A stretch of DNA of 55,377 nucleotides from assembly GCA_900315015.1 (NCBI GenBank), contig OMXJ01000018.1, positions 1 to 55,377 on the forward strand, in the 5' to 3' direction. The notes under the pieces were generated by a model. The model was not told the DNA's origin. It was given only the letters and a program-made list of their open reading frames with translations, and searched no databases. A program made the position numbers and the translations under genes. The DNA comes from an uncultured Eubacteriales bacterium. GTDB lineage: Bacteria > Bacillota > Clostridia > Lachnospirales > Lachnospiraceae. Positions 35,423 to 43,397 of the stretch are shown in pieces; position 1 is the stretch's first letter, and each line of letters opens with the position of its first letter.

Positions 35423-36181
35423 ATGTATAGAAATGTTGACTTAAATGATATAACTGATGGCTCAAGGTATGGTAATAATGACATGGTCAGGGCAGATACC
35501 TACGGCTGCAAGAATTGTTCCTTCTGCTGCAGGAATATGTGCGATACTATTTTCCTTGATCCTTTTGATGTGTTCAATCTTTTAAAGTACTTATCTGAAA
35601 ATAGAGAGACCTTCCGCGACGGAATTAAGCAAAATGCAGCCTCTAATGCGGATGCTTCAAGTATGCCGGTCTACCTATCCTCGATACTTGAGACTTATTT
35701 AAAGTTTGACGTAGCAGATGGAGTAATTATGCCGCGTTTTAACGAAAAGTTCAAAAGTGCGCTCTCGGATAAAAACGATGATAGTGACAGGTGCCCTTTC
35801 CTGGATAAGGAAGGCAGATGCAGCGTGCATTCTGCAAGACCAGGCTTTTGCAGACTGTTCCCACTTGGAAGATTATATGAAAATGGCAGCTTTTCTTATA
35901 TTTTACAGACCAAAGAGTGCAAAATAGAAAATAGAGGAAAAATAAAGGTAAAGAAATGGCTTGGCATAGGTGACCTTAAAAACTATGAGGCATATATCGT
36001 AAAATGGCACTACTTCCTTGAAGATATTGAGAAAAAAATCGACAGAGGTGCAAATAAGGAACTTGCGGGAGTTCTTGATATGAAGATACTTCAGGATTTT
36101 TATCTTACGCCTTATGCCTTTGATGAGGATTTCTATGCGCAGTTTTATGAAAGATTAAAAGTTTTTTGGCAAAAACAGTAA
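35423..36181 (+). CDS. YkgJ-family cysteine cluster protein (Zn/Fe chelating)
   Basis: A 252-residue cytoplasmic protein with the family's two Cys clusters: C29-x2-C32-x2-C35-C36-x3-C40 and, after about 80 residues, CPFLDKEGRC with SARPGFCRLFPLG. Members bind zinc or an Fe-S cluster; their reaction is not established. The remainder is helical with a C-terminal QFYERLKVFWQKQ. ACGGAG serves as a weak ribosome site. It is the first gene of a four-gene plus-strand run (GH13, methyltransferase, deacetylase). The 3' end, stop codon included, has been tandemly duplicated just downstream. Confidence 0.88.
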   Translation: MYRNVDLNDITDGSRYGNNDMVRADTYGCKNCSFCCRNMCDTIFLDPFDVFNLLKYLSENRETFRDGIKQNAASNADASSMPVYLSSILETYLKFDVADGVIMPRFNEKFKSALSDKNDDSDRCPFLDKEGRCSVHSARPGFCRLFPLGRLYENGSFSYILQTKECKIENRGKIKVKKWLGIGDLKNYEAYIVKWHYFLEDIEKKIDRGANKELAGVLDMKILQDFYLTPYAFDEDFYAQFYERLKVFWQKQ

Positions 36182-36238
36182 CAGTTTTATGAAAGATTAG
36201 AAGAATTTTGGCAAGAACAGTAACAGTTTGATGGAAGG
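36140..36238 (+). repeat. 42-bp tandem duplication spanning the stop codon of the cysteine-cluster gene
   Basis: Copy 1 is 36140-36181 (ending in TAA), copy 2 is 36182-36223 (38 of 42 identical, also ending in TAA), and a third copy starts at 36224 (CAGTTTGATG). The period is 14 codons, so copy 2 still reads in frame as QFYERLEEFWQEQ-stop. Confidence 0.85.
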
Positions 36239-36250
36239 AGATATTGGGGA

Positions 36251-37855
36251 ATGGCTAGAGAATGGCTTATGGAAGCAATTTTTTATGAAATATATCCGCA
36301 GAGCTTTAAGGATACAAACGCTGACGGGATCGGCGATTTTAACGGCATAATTGAAAAGCTTGATTATATTAAGGATTTAGGCTTTAATGCGATATGGATG
36401 AATCCATGCTTTGAGTCGCCTTTTGGCGATGCGGGATATGATGTCGCAGACTATTTCAAAGCTGCCCCTCGTTACGGCACGAATGAAGATTTAAAAAGAC
36501 TTTTTAAGGAAGTTCATGCAAGAGGAATGCACATAATCCTTGACCTTGTACCAGGACACACTTCTACGGAGTGCAAGTGGTTTAAAGAGTCCTGCAAGGC
36601 TGATAGGAATGATTATACTGATAGATATATATGGACGAATTCTGTTTGGGAAAATGGCACAGGCACCGGGAATACAACCGGCTGGCTTGGCGGTATTTCT
36701 GAAAGAGATGGCTGCGCTCTTCTTAATTTCTTTGCATTTCAGCCAGCTTTAAACTACGGCTTTGCCTATCCTGATCCTACCTGTCCTTGGCAGCAGACGC
36801 CCGATGCTCCCGGACCTATGGGAACAAGAGCAGCAATAAAGGAGGTCATGCGTTTCTGGCTCGGAATGGGCTGCGACGGCTTCAGGGTTGATATGGCAGG
36901 CTCCCTTGTTAAAAATGATCCTGATAGTAAGGCTACCATTGCACTCTGGCAGGATTTTAGAAAATTCCTTGATAAGGAATTCCCTGAAGCTGCAATTATT
37001 TCAGAGTGGGGAGAACCGGATAAGTCCTTAAAGGGCGGCTTCCACATGTATTTTGTACTGCATTTTGGACCATCGCATTACCTTGATTTATTTAGAACAG
37101 CCCAGCCTTATTTTTCAGCAAAGGGAGAAGGCGATGCAAAGGAGTTCTTTGACCTTTATACAAAAAATCTAAGACTAGCAAAAAATGGCGGTGGCCTCAT
37201 CTGCATTCCTTCCGGAAATCATGATATGGACCGAATGGCCAGGACTCTTGATGAAAAGGAAATGAAGCTTGCATTCATGTTCCTTCTTACCATGCCGGGT
37301 GTACCGTTTGTTTATTACGGTGATGAAATAGGCATGCATTATGTCGAAAACTTAAAGTCCGTTGAAGGCGGATATGGAAGAACAGGCTCTAGATCTCCTA
37401 TGCAGTGGGATAATTCGACAAATGCCGGCTTCTCTTCCGCTCCATCTGACATGCTCTACATCAAGCAGGATTCAAGCAGGTCAAAGATAAATGTTGAAAA
37501 TGAAGAGAGGGATGAAAATTCACTTCTTAATACCGTTAAGAAGCTGATTTCCCTTAGAAGAGAAAACGCAGCGCTTATGAATACCGCTGATTTTAAAATT
37601 CTCTATTGCGAAAAAGGCGAATATCCGCTAATATATGCTAGGGAAACTGAGGGCGAGAAAATAATTGTAGCTCTTAACCCTTCAGGAAAGAACGCATCAG
37701 CAGAAATCGAGCTTCCTATTGGAAATGTAAAGGTGCTATCTGTTATGTCAGATGGCGTTTTGAAAAACGCAGGCGAAGCTGACATCAGGTTCCTACGTGA
37801 AGGAAAGGCAGTAGTTTCTTTAAAGCCTCAAAGTGCAACCCTGCTAAAGGTATAA
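36251..37855 (+). CDS. GH13 alpha-amylase-family glycosidase
   Basis: A 534-residue cytoplasmic enzyme (no signal peptide) of the oligo-1,6-glucosidase/trehalose-synthase-like branch. Barrel motifs are present: DLVPGHTS (98-105), GFRVDMAGS with the nucleophile Asp214, SEWGEP with acid/base Glu252, and SGNHDMDR with Asp325; YPQSFKDTNADGIGDFNGI is the classical start, with a calcium-type DTNADGIGD loop at 21-29. A beta-sandwich domain closes the protein. Substrate is not certain: alpha-glucosides or malto-oligosaccharides. AAGGAGATATTGGGGA precedes the ATG. Confidence 0.92.
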   Translation: MAREWLMEAIFYEIYPQSFKDTNADGIGDFNGIIEKLDYIKDLGFNAIWMNPCFESPFGDAGYDVADYFKAAPRYGTNEDLKRLFKEVHARGMHIILDLVPGHTSTECKWFKESCKADRNDYTDRYIWTNSVWENGTGTGNTTGWLGGISERDGCALLNFFAFQPALNYGFAYPDPTCPWQQTPDAPGPMGTRAAIKEVMRFWLGMGCDGFRVDMAGSLVKNDPDSKATIALWQDFRKFLDKEFPEAAIISEWGEPDKSLKGGFHMYFVLHFGPSHYLDLFRTAQPYFSAKGEGDAKEFFDLYTKNLRLAKNGGGLICIPSGNHDMDRMARTLDEKEMKLAFMFLLTMPGVPFVYYGDEIGMHYVENLKSVEGGYGRTGSRSPMQWDNSTNAGFSSAPSDMLYIKQDSSRSKINVENEERDENSLLNTVKKLISLRRENAALMNTADFKILYCEKGEYPLIYARETEGEKIIVALNPSGKNASAEIELPIGNVKVLSVMSDGVLKNAGEADIRFLREGKAVVSLKPQSATLLKV

Positions 37856-37903
37856 ATTTAACTCACACGAGAAGTAAAAAGAAAATATATGGAGAAATAG
37901 GGC

Positions 37904-38704
37904 ATGGATGCTTACACAGATTTTGCTAGAGTATATGATGAATTAATGGATAATATTCCGTATGATAAGTGGTTTGAATATCTTCACTCACTTTTAAAGG
38001 AATTTAAAATTGAAGATGGAATAGTTGCCGAGCTTGGCTGCGGAAGCGGAAAGATGACCAGAAAGCTAGCCGGGGCCGGCTATGATATGATAGGAATTGA
38101 TCTTTCGATGGATATGCTCCAGATTGCCATGGAAAAGAAATACGAAGATAAAAATGCTACTAAAAAGGATATCCTCTATCTCAATCAGGATATGAGAGAA
38201 ATGGAGCTTTACGGCACAGTAAGAGCATTTGTTAGTGTCGGAGATAGTATGAATTACCTTCTTGAAAAGAAGGATCTCGTGCAGGTAATGAAGCTATGCA
38301 ATAATTATCTTGATGAGGGAGGCTATCTCATTTTTGATTTAAAAACAGCGCATATGTACCGCGACCTCATGGGAAATAGAACCATAACTGATACGAGGGA
38401 TGATGTTACTCTTATCTGGGATAATTTTTATGATAAGGATAAACATCTTAATGAATACGCAATGACAATCTATACTGATTCGGGTAAAACAGACGCGTAT
38501 GGAAATGCTTATTTTACACGCTTCGAGGAAAAACATTTACAGCGGGCTTATTCTCTTTCTGAAATCAAATCGGCGGTAAAGCAGTCGGGAATGGAGCTTG
38601 TTGCTATTTACGATGCGTTTACTCACAATGAACCCACCAGAAAGAGCGAAAGGGTTTATGTAATAGCCCGTGAGACTCACCAGGAAGGAAAAAAATACAT
38701 TTAA
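37904..38704 (+). CDS. Class I SAM-dependent methyltransferase
   Basis: A 266-residue Rossmann methyltransferase. Motif I is VAELGCGSGKMTRKLA (41-56), motif II contains GIDLSMDML, and NQDMREMEL is the adenine-binding acidic loop; the C-terminal half ends RKSERVYVIARE. The closest general type is the YqeM-like/Methyltransf_25 group, acting on small molecules or tRNA; the substrate is unknown. GGAGAAATAGGGC precedes the ATG. It lies 48 bp after the GH13 gene and 21 bp before the deacetylase gene. Confidence 0.88.
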   Translation: MDAYTDFARVYDELMDNIPYDKWFEYLHSLLKEFKIEDGIVAELGCGSGKMTRKLAGAGYDMIGIDLSMDMLQIAMEKKYEDKNATKKDILYLNQDMREMELYGTVRAFVSVGDSMNYLLEKKDLVQVMKLCNNYLDEGGYLIFDLKTAHMYRDLMGNRTITDTRDDVTLIWDNFYDKDKHLNEYAMTIYTDSGKTDAYGNAYFTRFEEKHLQRAYSLSEIKSAVKQSGMELVAIYDAFTHNEPTRKSERVYVIARETHQEGKKYI

Positions 38705-38725
38705 TAATAATATGGAGGTAAAAAA

Positions 38726-39574
38726 ATGCCATCAATTAACATGCGTTTTCCAAAAGGCCTTAAAAAGGCAGTAACTCTTAGCTATGATGATGGAGTTGCT
38801 TCAGATGTAAGACTTATGGAAATCTGTAAAGCACACGGTCTTAAGGTGACCTTTAATATCAATTCAGGTTGCTTTGCACCTGAAGGAAGTGAGTACAGAG
38901 AGGATGATATATACTGCAGAATGACTAAGTCTGACTGCATAAAGCTGTACAAGGATTCAGGAATGGAGGTAGCAGTTCACGGACTTACCCATTCGGCATT
39001 TACAAATCTTGCACCAGGAGCTAGAGCCAGAGAGGTAGCCGAGGATAAGGTGAATCTTGAGAAAATTTTCGACCAGACCATGGTGGGAGGTGCTTACCCT
39101 TACGGTGCTTATGATGAGGCTTCCTTAGATATTTTAACTCAGTGCGGTCTTGGATATTATAGAACAGTAACATCAACTCACGATTTTAACATTCCACGTG
39201 ACTTTAGAGTACTAGATCCTACTTGTCATCATGCTGATCCCGAACTTGATACACTTGTGGATAGATTCCTCAATCAAACAGAAATATATGATCCGCTTAT
39301 GTTCTATCTTTGGGGACATTCTTATGAATTCCGCAGGGATAATAACTGGGAAATCATTGAAAACTTTGCTAAAAAAATAGGCGGACATAGCGATATCTGG
39401 TATGGTACCAATGCTGAAATCTATAACTATGTACAGCTCTATAAAAGACTCGTATGGAGATCTGATCTTTCTAAAGTGTTTAATCCTACTTATATGCCGA
39501 TTTTTGTACAGGTTGAAGATAAAATTTTGGAGATTAAACCAGGTGAGACTGTAGAAACTAAAGTGACATGCTGA
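38726..39574 (+). CDS. Polysaccharide deacetylase (NodB-like) family protein
   Basis: A 282-residue cytoplasmic protein (no signal peptide). NodB motifs: TLSYDDG with Asp21/Asp22, and the metal-binding AVHGLTHS with His85 and His89; AYPYGAYDEASL and LWGHSYEF are the later motifs. Members remove acetyl groups from GlcNAc or acetyl-xylan chains; the lack of a signal suggests an intracellular oligosaccharide or a carbohydrate-esterase role alongside the GH13 enzyme. TATGGAGGTAAAAA precedes the ATG. Its stop lies within a 23-bp tandem repeat. Confidence 0.87.
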   Translation: MPSINMRFPKGLKKAVTLSYDDGVASDVRLMEICKAHGLKVTFNINSGCFAPEGSEYREDDIYCRMTKSDCIKLYKDSGMEVAVHGLTHSAFTNLAPGARAREVAEDKVNLEKIFDQTMVGGAYPYGAYDEASLDILTQCGLGYYRTVTSTHDFNIPRDFRVLDPTCHHADPELDTLVDRFLNQTEIYDPLMFYLWGHSYEFRRDNNWEIIENFAKKIGGHSDIWYGTNAEIYNYVQLYKRLVWRSDLSKVFNPTYMPIFVQVEDKILEIKPGETVETKVTC

Positions 39575-39631
39575 TAGAAACTAAAGTGACATACTGATAA
39601 AAACTAAAGTGACATACTGATAAAAACTAAA
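39552..39631 (+). repeat. 23-bp tandem repeats across the deacetylase stop codon
   Basis: Units begin at 39552, 39575 and 39598 (ending TGA), with a partial fourth at 39621 that runs into the terminator stem. Three near-identical copies of 'AAACTAAAGTGACATRCTGA'. Because 23 is not a multiple of 3, the reading frame changes in each copy, and the first stop ends the gene. Confidence 0.85.
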
Positions 39632-39660
39632 ATCCCACGGGTAAGCCCGTGGGATTTTAT
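39629..39660. terminator. Bidirectional terminator between deacetylase and LRR lipoprotein genes
   Basis: Arms AAAATCCCACGGG and CCCGTGGGATTTT around a TAAG loop (12-13 bp perfect stem), with T-rich flanks on both strands. It serves the plus-strand operon and the minus-strand LRR lipoprotein gene. Confidence 0.9.
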
Positions 39661-39677
39661 AGTATTATTCCAAATCA

Positions 39678-40541
39678 TTACGGTAGAGAATCAGTATCAC
39701 TTTCTCTATCTAGTTTCATTTCATTGCCTTCATATTTTAGAGTACTCAATTCTGTATTATAGCTATAATCAAGCTCTGTAAGCTTATTATTGCGACAATC
39801 AAGCGACTCCAACTTTGTTAACTTTGAAATATCAAGTTTTTCAATGCTATTATTACTACATATAATGGAAGTAAGTTCCGTATTAGCATCAAGATTTAAT
39901 GCATTAAGCTTATTATCACTACATGCCAAAACTCTAAGTTTGCGGTTCTCACTAAGATCAATTTCTGTCAAAGCATTAAATCCGCAGTCAAGACTTTCTA
40001 AATTCGAAATTCCTTTGACGTCTAATTGTGTTATTTTATTTCCCCTACATGACAGAGTGTTTAGACTTTCATTTTTTCCCAGAATTAAAGTATCAATCAT
40101 GTTATTAGAACATACGAGACTCCGTAGTTTTTCGTTTTTTGATAAGTCAAGTGTACTAATGTTGTTGCCGGTGATTTCAAGATAATCAAGATTTTCAAAG
40201 AACTCTATTCCTTTTAAATCTTTTATTCCTTGATCAATAATCATCATCGAGTTTATTTCACATTCCTTAGCATCTAAAATACCATTCTTGTCTTTATCTA
40301 GTCGATCACTTACGTATGTCCTGAAATTATAATCTGGAAAATTATCATTATTTATTTCAATGTTTTCTTTCTCTGTGATTACAGTGGTATTTGCGTCAAT
40401 ATTTTCGTTAGTGGAAACCGAAGTAATATTTTCATTTGTTGTAGTACTTGTGGTTACATTTGTACTATCAGAGGTTACTCGCCCACATGCTGTAAACAAA
40501 AACATAATACATACGGCTGATGCTTTAAGAATAGCTTTCAT
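39678..40541 (-). CDS. EF-hand/leucine-rich-repeat lipoprotein
   Basis: A 287-residue lipoprotein. The lipobox LFTAC gives lipidated Cys19, followed by a Thr/Asn-rich stalk (20-60). An EF-hand loop D82-x-D84-x-N86-G-x-L-D90-x2-E93 then precedes about seven LRRs of the form 'LrsLvCsnN.i..L.l...'. This is the same EF-hand plus Cys-containing LRR arrangement as the first 350 residues of the surface protein at 25949-28519, so the two are paralogues. GAAAGGAGATAATTATAA precedes the ATG; the ribosome site overlaps the stop of the small exported protein before it. Confidence 0.88.
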   Translation of the reverse strand: MKAILKASAVCIMFLFTACGRVTSDSTNVTTSTTTNENITSVSTNENIDANTTVITEKENIEINNDNFPDYNFRTYVSDRLDKDKNGILDAKECEINSMMIIDQGIKDLKGIEFFENLDYLEITGNNISTLDLSKNEKLRSLVCSNNMIDTLILGKNESLNTLSCRGNKITQLDVKGISNLESLDCGFNALTEIDLSENRKLRVLACSDNKLNALNLDANTELTSIICSNNSIEKLDISKLTKLESLDCRNNKLTELDYSYNTELSTLKYEGNEMKLDRESDTDSLP

Positions 40542-40547
40542 TTATAA

Positions 40548-40757
40548 TTATCTCCTTTCGATATCAATTAAACGGAGTACGTGCCGAGTACCCATTATTA
40601 ATTTTCCATAAGGAACAAAAAGAATCTCTTCATAGTTTTCTAAATCAAAGGTTACGTCTGACTCATTATCATATGCAAGAACTTCATTAGGAATTCCGGC
40701 ATTTATAGCCAGCCCCGTCAAAGCAACTGCAAATAAGGCACATAATTGTTTTTTCAT
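40548..40757 (-). CDS. Small exported protein upstream of the LRR lipoprotein
   Basis: A 69-residue protein with a clear signal peptide (MKKQLCALFAVALTGLAINA, likely cleavage near VLA at 28) and a mature part of only about 42 residues (YDNESDVTFDLENYEEILFVPYGKL...). No family recognised. The ATG at 40757 has a perfect AAAGGAGG site. It is the first gene of a two-gene operon, and its last codons contain the ribosome site of the LRR lipoprotein gene. Confidence 0.7.
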   Translation of the reverse strand: MKKQLCALFAVALTGLAINAGIPNEVLAYDNESDVTFDLENYEEILFVPYGKLIMGTRHVLRLIDIERR

Positions 40758-40819
40758 ATTTTTACCTCCTTTAAACAAAATAAAAATATAATGAATGTTT
40801 TAAAAATTTTACCAATTCA

Positions 40820-40848
40820 ATTATACTCTTATCATATGACTAAGTCAA
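40820..40848 (-). promoter_or_regulatory. Sigma-A promoter of the small exported/LRR lipoprotein operon
   Basis: On the minus strand TTGACT (40848-40843), 17 bp, TATAAT (40825-40820). The -35 box lies inside the 58-bp direct repeat; the -10 box lies outside it. Confidence 0.85.
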
Positions 40849-40886
40849 GCGCCAATTAATGTTTTTTACTTTTTTTTACTTTTTAT
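40829..40886 (+). repeat. Left 58-bp direct repeat bounding the island
   Basis: Matches 48021-48078 in 55 of 58 positions in the same orientation (from TTATCATA to ACTTTTTAT); mismatches are at one t/g and two g/a sites. A further ATAAAG matches after a 7-bp gap. Next to it, 40887-41001 has no gene. Confidence 0.85.
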
Positions 40887-41001
40887 ATAAAGAACTCTGT
40901 CACAGGCATTTTCCGCCCTGTGAAGCGTATTTGCCCGATGAGATAGCGGAGATAATGCTTAAACTGACTTGTACGGAACGGTTAATGGTTGCGCCAATAG
41001 A

Positions 41002-41937
41002 CTACAGTCTGATGACAAACATCTTCGTATAGTCGGCAGCGGCTGTTTCCACATATATCTTTCCTCCATGACGTTCGATGACACGCTTTGTTACCGCAAG
41101 TCCAAGTCCCGTACCATGGCCGACAGTTCTTGCGGCGTTTTCCGTTACGAATGGCTCGAAAATATCCACGCCTTCGGGGAGAGAGTCACCGCTGTCCGCT
41201 ATACGGATAACGGCTTTCCCATTATCATCTGCAACCGATACCTTTGCTCTGATACCGTCGGGATTATGCTTGTAAATGTTAACGATAAGATTTGTAACCG
41301 CCCTTTTCATCTCGGTCTTGTCGGCGTTTATCGTAATAGCTGTTTCGGGAATGTCTATGTCAAGTTCTATTCCGTGATCTTCAAAGTCGCAGTAATTCTC
41401 GGCTATGACCTCACGCACAAGAGAGCATATATCTACCTCTGCAAGCGCTGGCTTATACCCGTCAGTCCCAAGCTTTGCGTAGTCGAACAGAGTGTTCACC
41501 ATATCGTTCATGCTGTTGGATTTGCGGTATATGATGTCGAATATCTCCTGCTGTTCATCGGGCCTTATCTTTCCGTCCGAAAGTGCTTTTGCAAAGCCAT
41601 GCACTGAGGTCATTGGAGTTTTCAGATCATGTGCAATAGCTGCATACAGCAAATTCTGCTCTTGCAGACGGCGTTCGCTTTCCTGCTTTATCGCCTTTGT
41701 GGTCAGTCTGTAAAAAGCAAGTGCAAACGCCACAAAGATAAGGATATTCAGTATAAAATAACCCCACCGTGATGGCGTGTTAGCATTAATATCCGTAACG
41801 TACGGATTGAGCATCGGGTCGAGTATATCGTAATAGATATAGTCCAGATTTTTAAACAACAACACCAGACCAAAGCACAGACCCACATAGCTTAAAAAGA
41901 TCTTGTTTTTCAGCGAAAGCAATTTTTTATTCTTCAA
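41002..41937 (-). CDS. Two-component histidine kinase (VanS/BceS-like size)
   Basis: A 311-residue membrane kinase. TM1 is about 13-28, an outside loop of only about 30 residues (29-58), TM2 about 59-76, then the phospho-acceptor His103 in AAIAHDLKTPMTSVHGF, an N-box with NLIVNIYKHN (N-x4-N pattern) and GTGLGLAV. Such a small external loop suggests sensing in the membrane or through a partner transporter. The start is uncertain: TTG at 41937 overlaps the regulator gene by 11 bp; a GTG at 41991 would overlap by 65 bp. It is the last gene of the island operon. Codons are visibly GC-richer than in surrounding genes. Confidence 0.9.
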   Translation of the reverse strand: MKNKKLLSLKNKIFLSYVGLCFGLVLLFKNLDYIYYDILDPMLNPYVTDINANTPSRWGYFILNILIFVAFALAFYRLTTKAIKQESERRLQEQNLLYAAIAHDLKTPMTSVHGFAKALSDGKIRPDEQQEIFDIIYRKSNSMNDMVNTLFDYAKLGTDGYKPALAEVDICSLVREVIAENYCDFEDHGIELDIDIPETAITINADKTEMKRAVTNLIVNIYKHNPDGIRAKVSVADDNGKAVIRIADSGDSLPEGVDIFEPFVTENAARTVGHGTGLGLAVTKRVIERHGGKIYVETAAADYTKMFVIRL

Positions 41938-42601
41938 ATCGATACCCCAATCCTCTGATAGTTTTGATATGCTCAGCCCCCACCTTGTCACGCAGGCGGC
42001 TGATTATCACACGGATAGTATTGTCATCCACCGCATCGTCATCATACCACGCACTTTCGTATATCTGCTCTTTAGTGAAAACTCTTTTTGGCTGCGACAT
42101 AAGAAGCTCAAGCACTTTGAATTCCGCCTTTGTAAGTTCTTTTATCTCATTACCGCCTATGAAAGTACACTCGTCAAGGTCAAGGCTCATATTGCCCACC
42201 GTGATAAGGCTTTTCGGCTGTGTCTGCGGTGAGGTGACATTCAGTCTGCGAAGTTGTGCCTTGACTTTAGCGGCAACCTCCAAAGGTTCAAAGGGCTTTG
42301 TGATATAATCATCTGCACCAAGATCAATGCCAAGCACCCTGTCCGAAAGCGTGACTTTTGCAGAGATGACCATGACGGGGATATACTTTTCCCTCTGACG
42401 TACCTTTTTTATTACCTGATAGCCGTCAATTTTCGGCATCATGATGTCAACGAGCGCCAAGTCAATATCGTTCCTTTCGAGAATATCGAGTGCCTGCGCT
42501 CCGTCATTCGCTTCAAGCACGGCAACACCGTCAGTTTCAAGATATATTTTCAGGAGTTTCACTATCTCCTTTTCGTCATCGGCAATAAGAATATTCTGCA
42601 T
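41927..42601 (-). CDS. OmpR/VanR-family response regulator
   Basis: A 224-residue transcription regulator. The receiver domain (1-120) has acidic Asp8/Asp9, phospho-Asp52 in LALVDIMMP, and Lys in DDYITKPF; the winged-helix output domain (about 130-224) ends in DNTIRVIISRLRDKVGAEHIKTIRGLGYRFEE. The partner kinase is the overlapping downstream gene. AAAGGAAGCGAAACT precedes the ATG. A phased 11-bp repeat array upstream of the island's first gene is the best candidate for its binding site. There is a 110-bp gap before it, containing a small hairpin without a T-run. Confidence 0.94.
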   Translation of the reverse strand: MQNILIADDEKEIVKLLKIYLETDGVAVLEANDGAQALDILERNDIDLALVDIMMPKIDGYQVIKKVRQREKYIPVMVISAKVTLSDRVLGIDLGADDYITKPFEPLEVAAKVKAQLRRLNVTSPQTQPKSLITVGNMSLDLDECTFIGGNEIKELTKAEFKVLELLMSQPKRVFTKEQIYESAWYDDDAVDDNTIRVIISRLRDKVGAEHIKTIRGLGYRFEE

Positions 42602-42711
42602 AGTTTCGCTTCCTTTATAATTGCAATATTTTAGGGCAACACCGCACAGAGATTGTGGTGCAGATGCATTGTTTTTCCATTCTTAAATTTCTCCTGTATT
42701 TATGTAATATA

Positions 42712-43380
42712 TCACACTATCTTCCCGTTTGCAAGCCTTACCGTCCTTGTACCGTATGCCGCACATTCCTCGCTGTGAGTTACCTGTAAAATGGTGATAT
42801 TTTTCTCCTTGTTTATTCTTGCAAAAAGCTTCATGATTTCCTCGCCCGACACCGAATCGAGGTTGCCCGTTGCTTCGTCTGCAAGTATAAGCTGCGGCGA
42901 TGCGATGACCGCCCTTGCGACCGCTGTTCTCTGCTGCTGACCGCCCGAAAGTTCGTTGGGCATAGACTTTCGCTTGTCGGAAAGACCCGTTATCTCAAGT
43001 ATCTCGTCAAGGTCTTTTTTCAGTTCTGCTCTGCTGCGACCTTTTGTCAGTTCGGGCAGCAGGATATTGTCCTCAACGCTTAAATTCTGCACAAGATTGT
43101 AAAACTGGAATATGAAGCCTATCGTTTCAAGGCGTAACTTTGAAAGTTCACGCTCCTTCATTTTGGTGATATCCTTGCCGCATACCTTTATCGTACCGTC
43201 AAAATTCCTGTCAAGTCCGCCGATCAGATACAGCAGTGTGGATTTTCCGCTGCCCGATGCTCCCATAAGAGATACAAATTCGCCCTGTCTAACATCAAGC
43301 GATATATTGTTAAGCACTTTCGCAGCAGCTTCGCCCTTTCCGAAAGTCTTGCTTACATTTGTTACTTCTATCAGATTCAT
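42712..43380 (-). CDS. ABC transporter ATP-binding protein (MacB/LolD type)
   Basis: A 222-residue ATPase. Walker A GASGSGKS (40-47), the signature LSGGQQQR, Walker B LILADEATGNLDS and the H-loop QVTHSEECAAYG are intact. The KTFGKGEAAAKVLNNISL start and GFIFQFYNLVQ Q-loop are typical of ATPases partnering FtsX-like permeases. AAAGGAACAAT precedes the ATG. It lies 17 bp after the permease gene. Confidence 0.95.
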   Translation of the reverse strand: MNLIEVTNVSKTFGKGEAAAKVLNNISLDVRQGEFVSLMGASGSGKSTLLYLIGGLDRNFDGTIKVCGKDITKMKERELSKLRLETIGFIFQFYNLVQNLSVEDNILLPELTKGRSRAELKKDLDEILEITGLSDKRKSMPNELSGGQQQRTAVARAVIASPQLILADEATGNLDSVSGEEIMKLFARINKEKNITILQVTHSEECAAYGTRTVRLANGKIV

Positions 43381-43397
43381 ATTGTTCCTTTCTTAAG

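Noticed and set aside
36140-36223. The second 42-bp copy as a separate small gene
   Set aside because: It has no start codon or ribosome site of its own and is simply a duplicate of the upstream gene's end.
40887-41027. Plus-strand open stretch of about 45 codons at the left island edge
   Set aside because: Its composition is protein-like, but it begins without a start codon or ribosome site, overlaps the histidine kinase 3' end, and matches nothing I recognise. It could be a gene remnant, but I cannot support it.
42602-42711. Hairpin (CACC-CACA / TGTG-GTG) before the response regulator gene, considered as a terminator splitting the operon
   Set aside because: The stem is short and no T-run follows on the minus strand, so it is not a convincing terminator.
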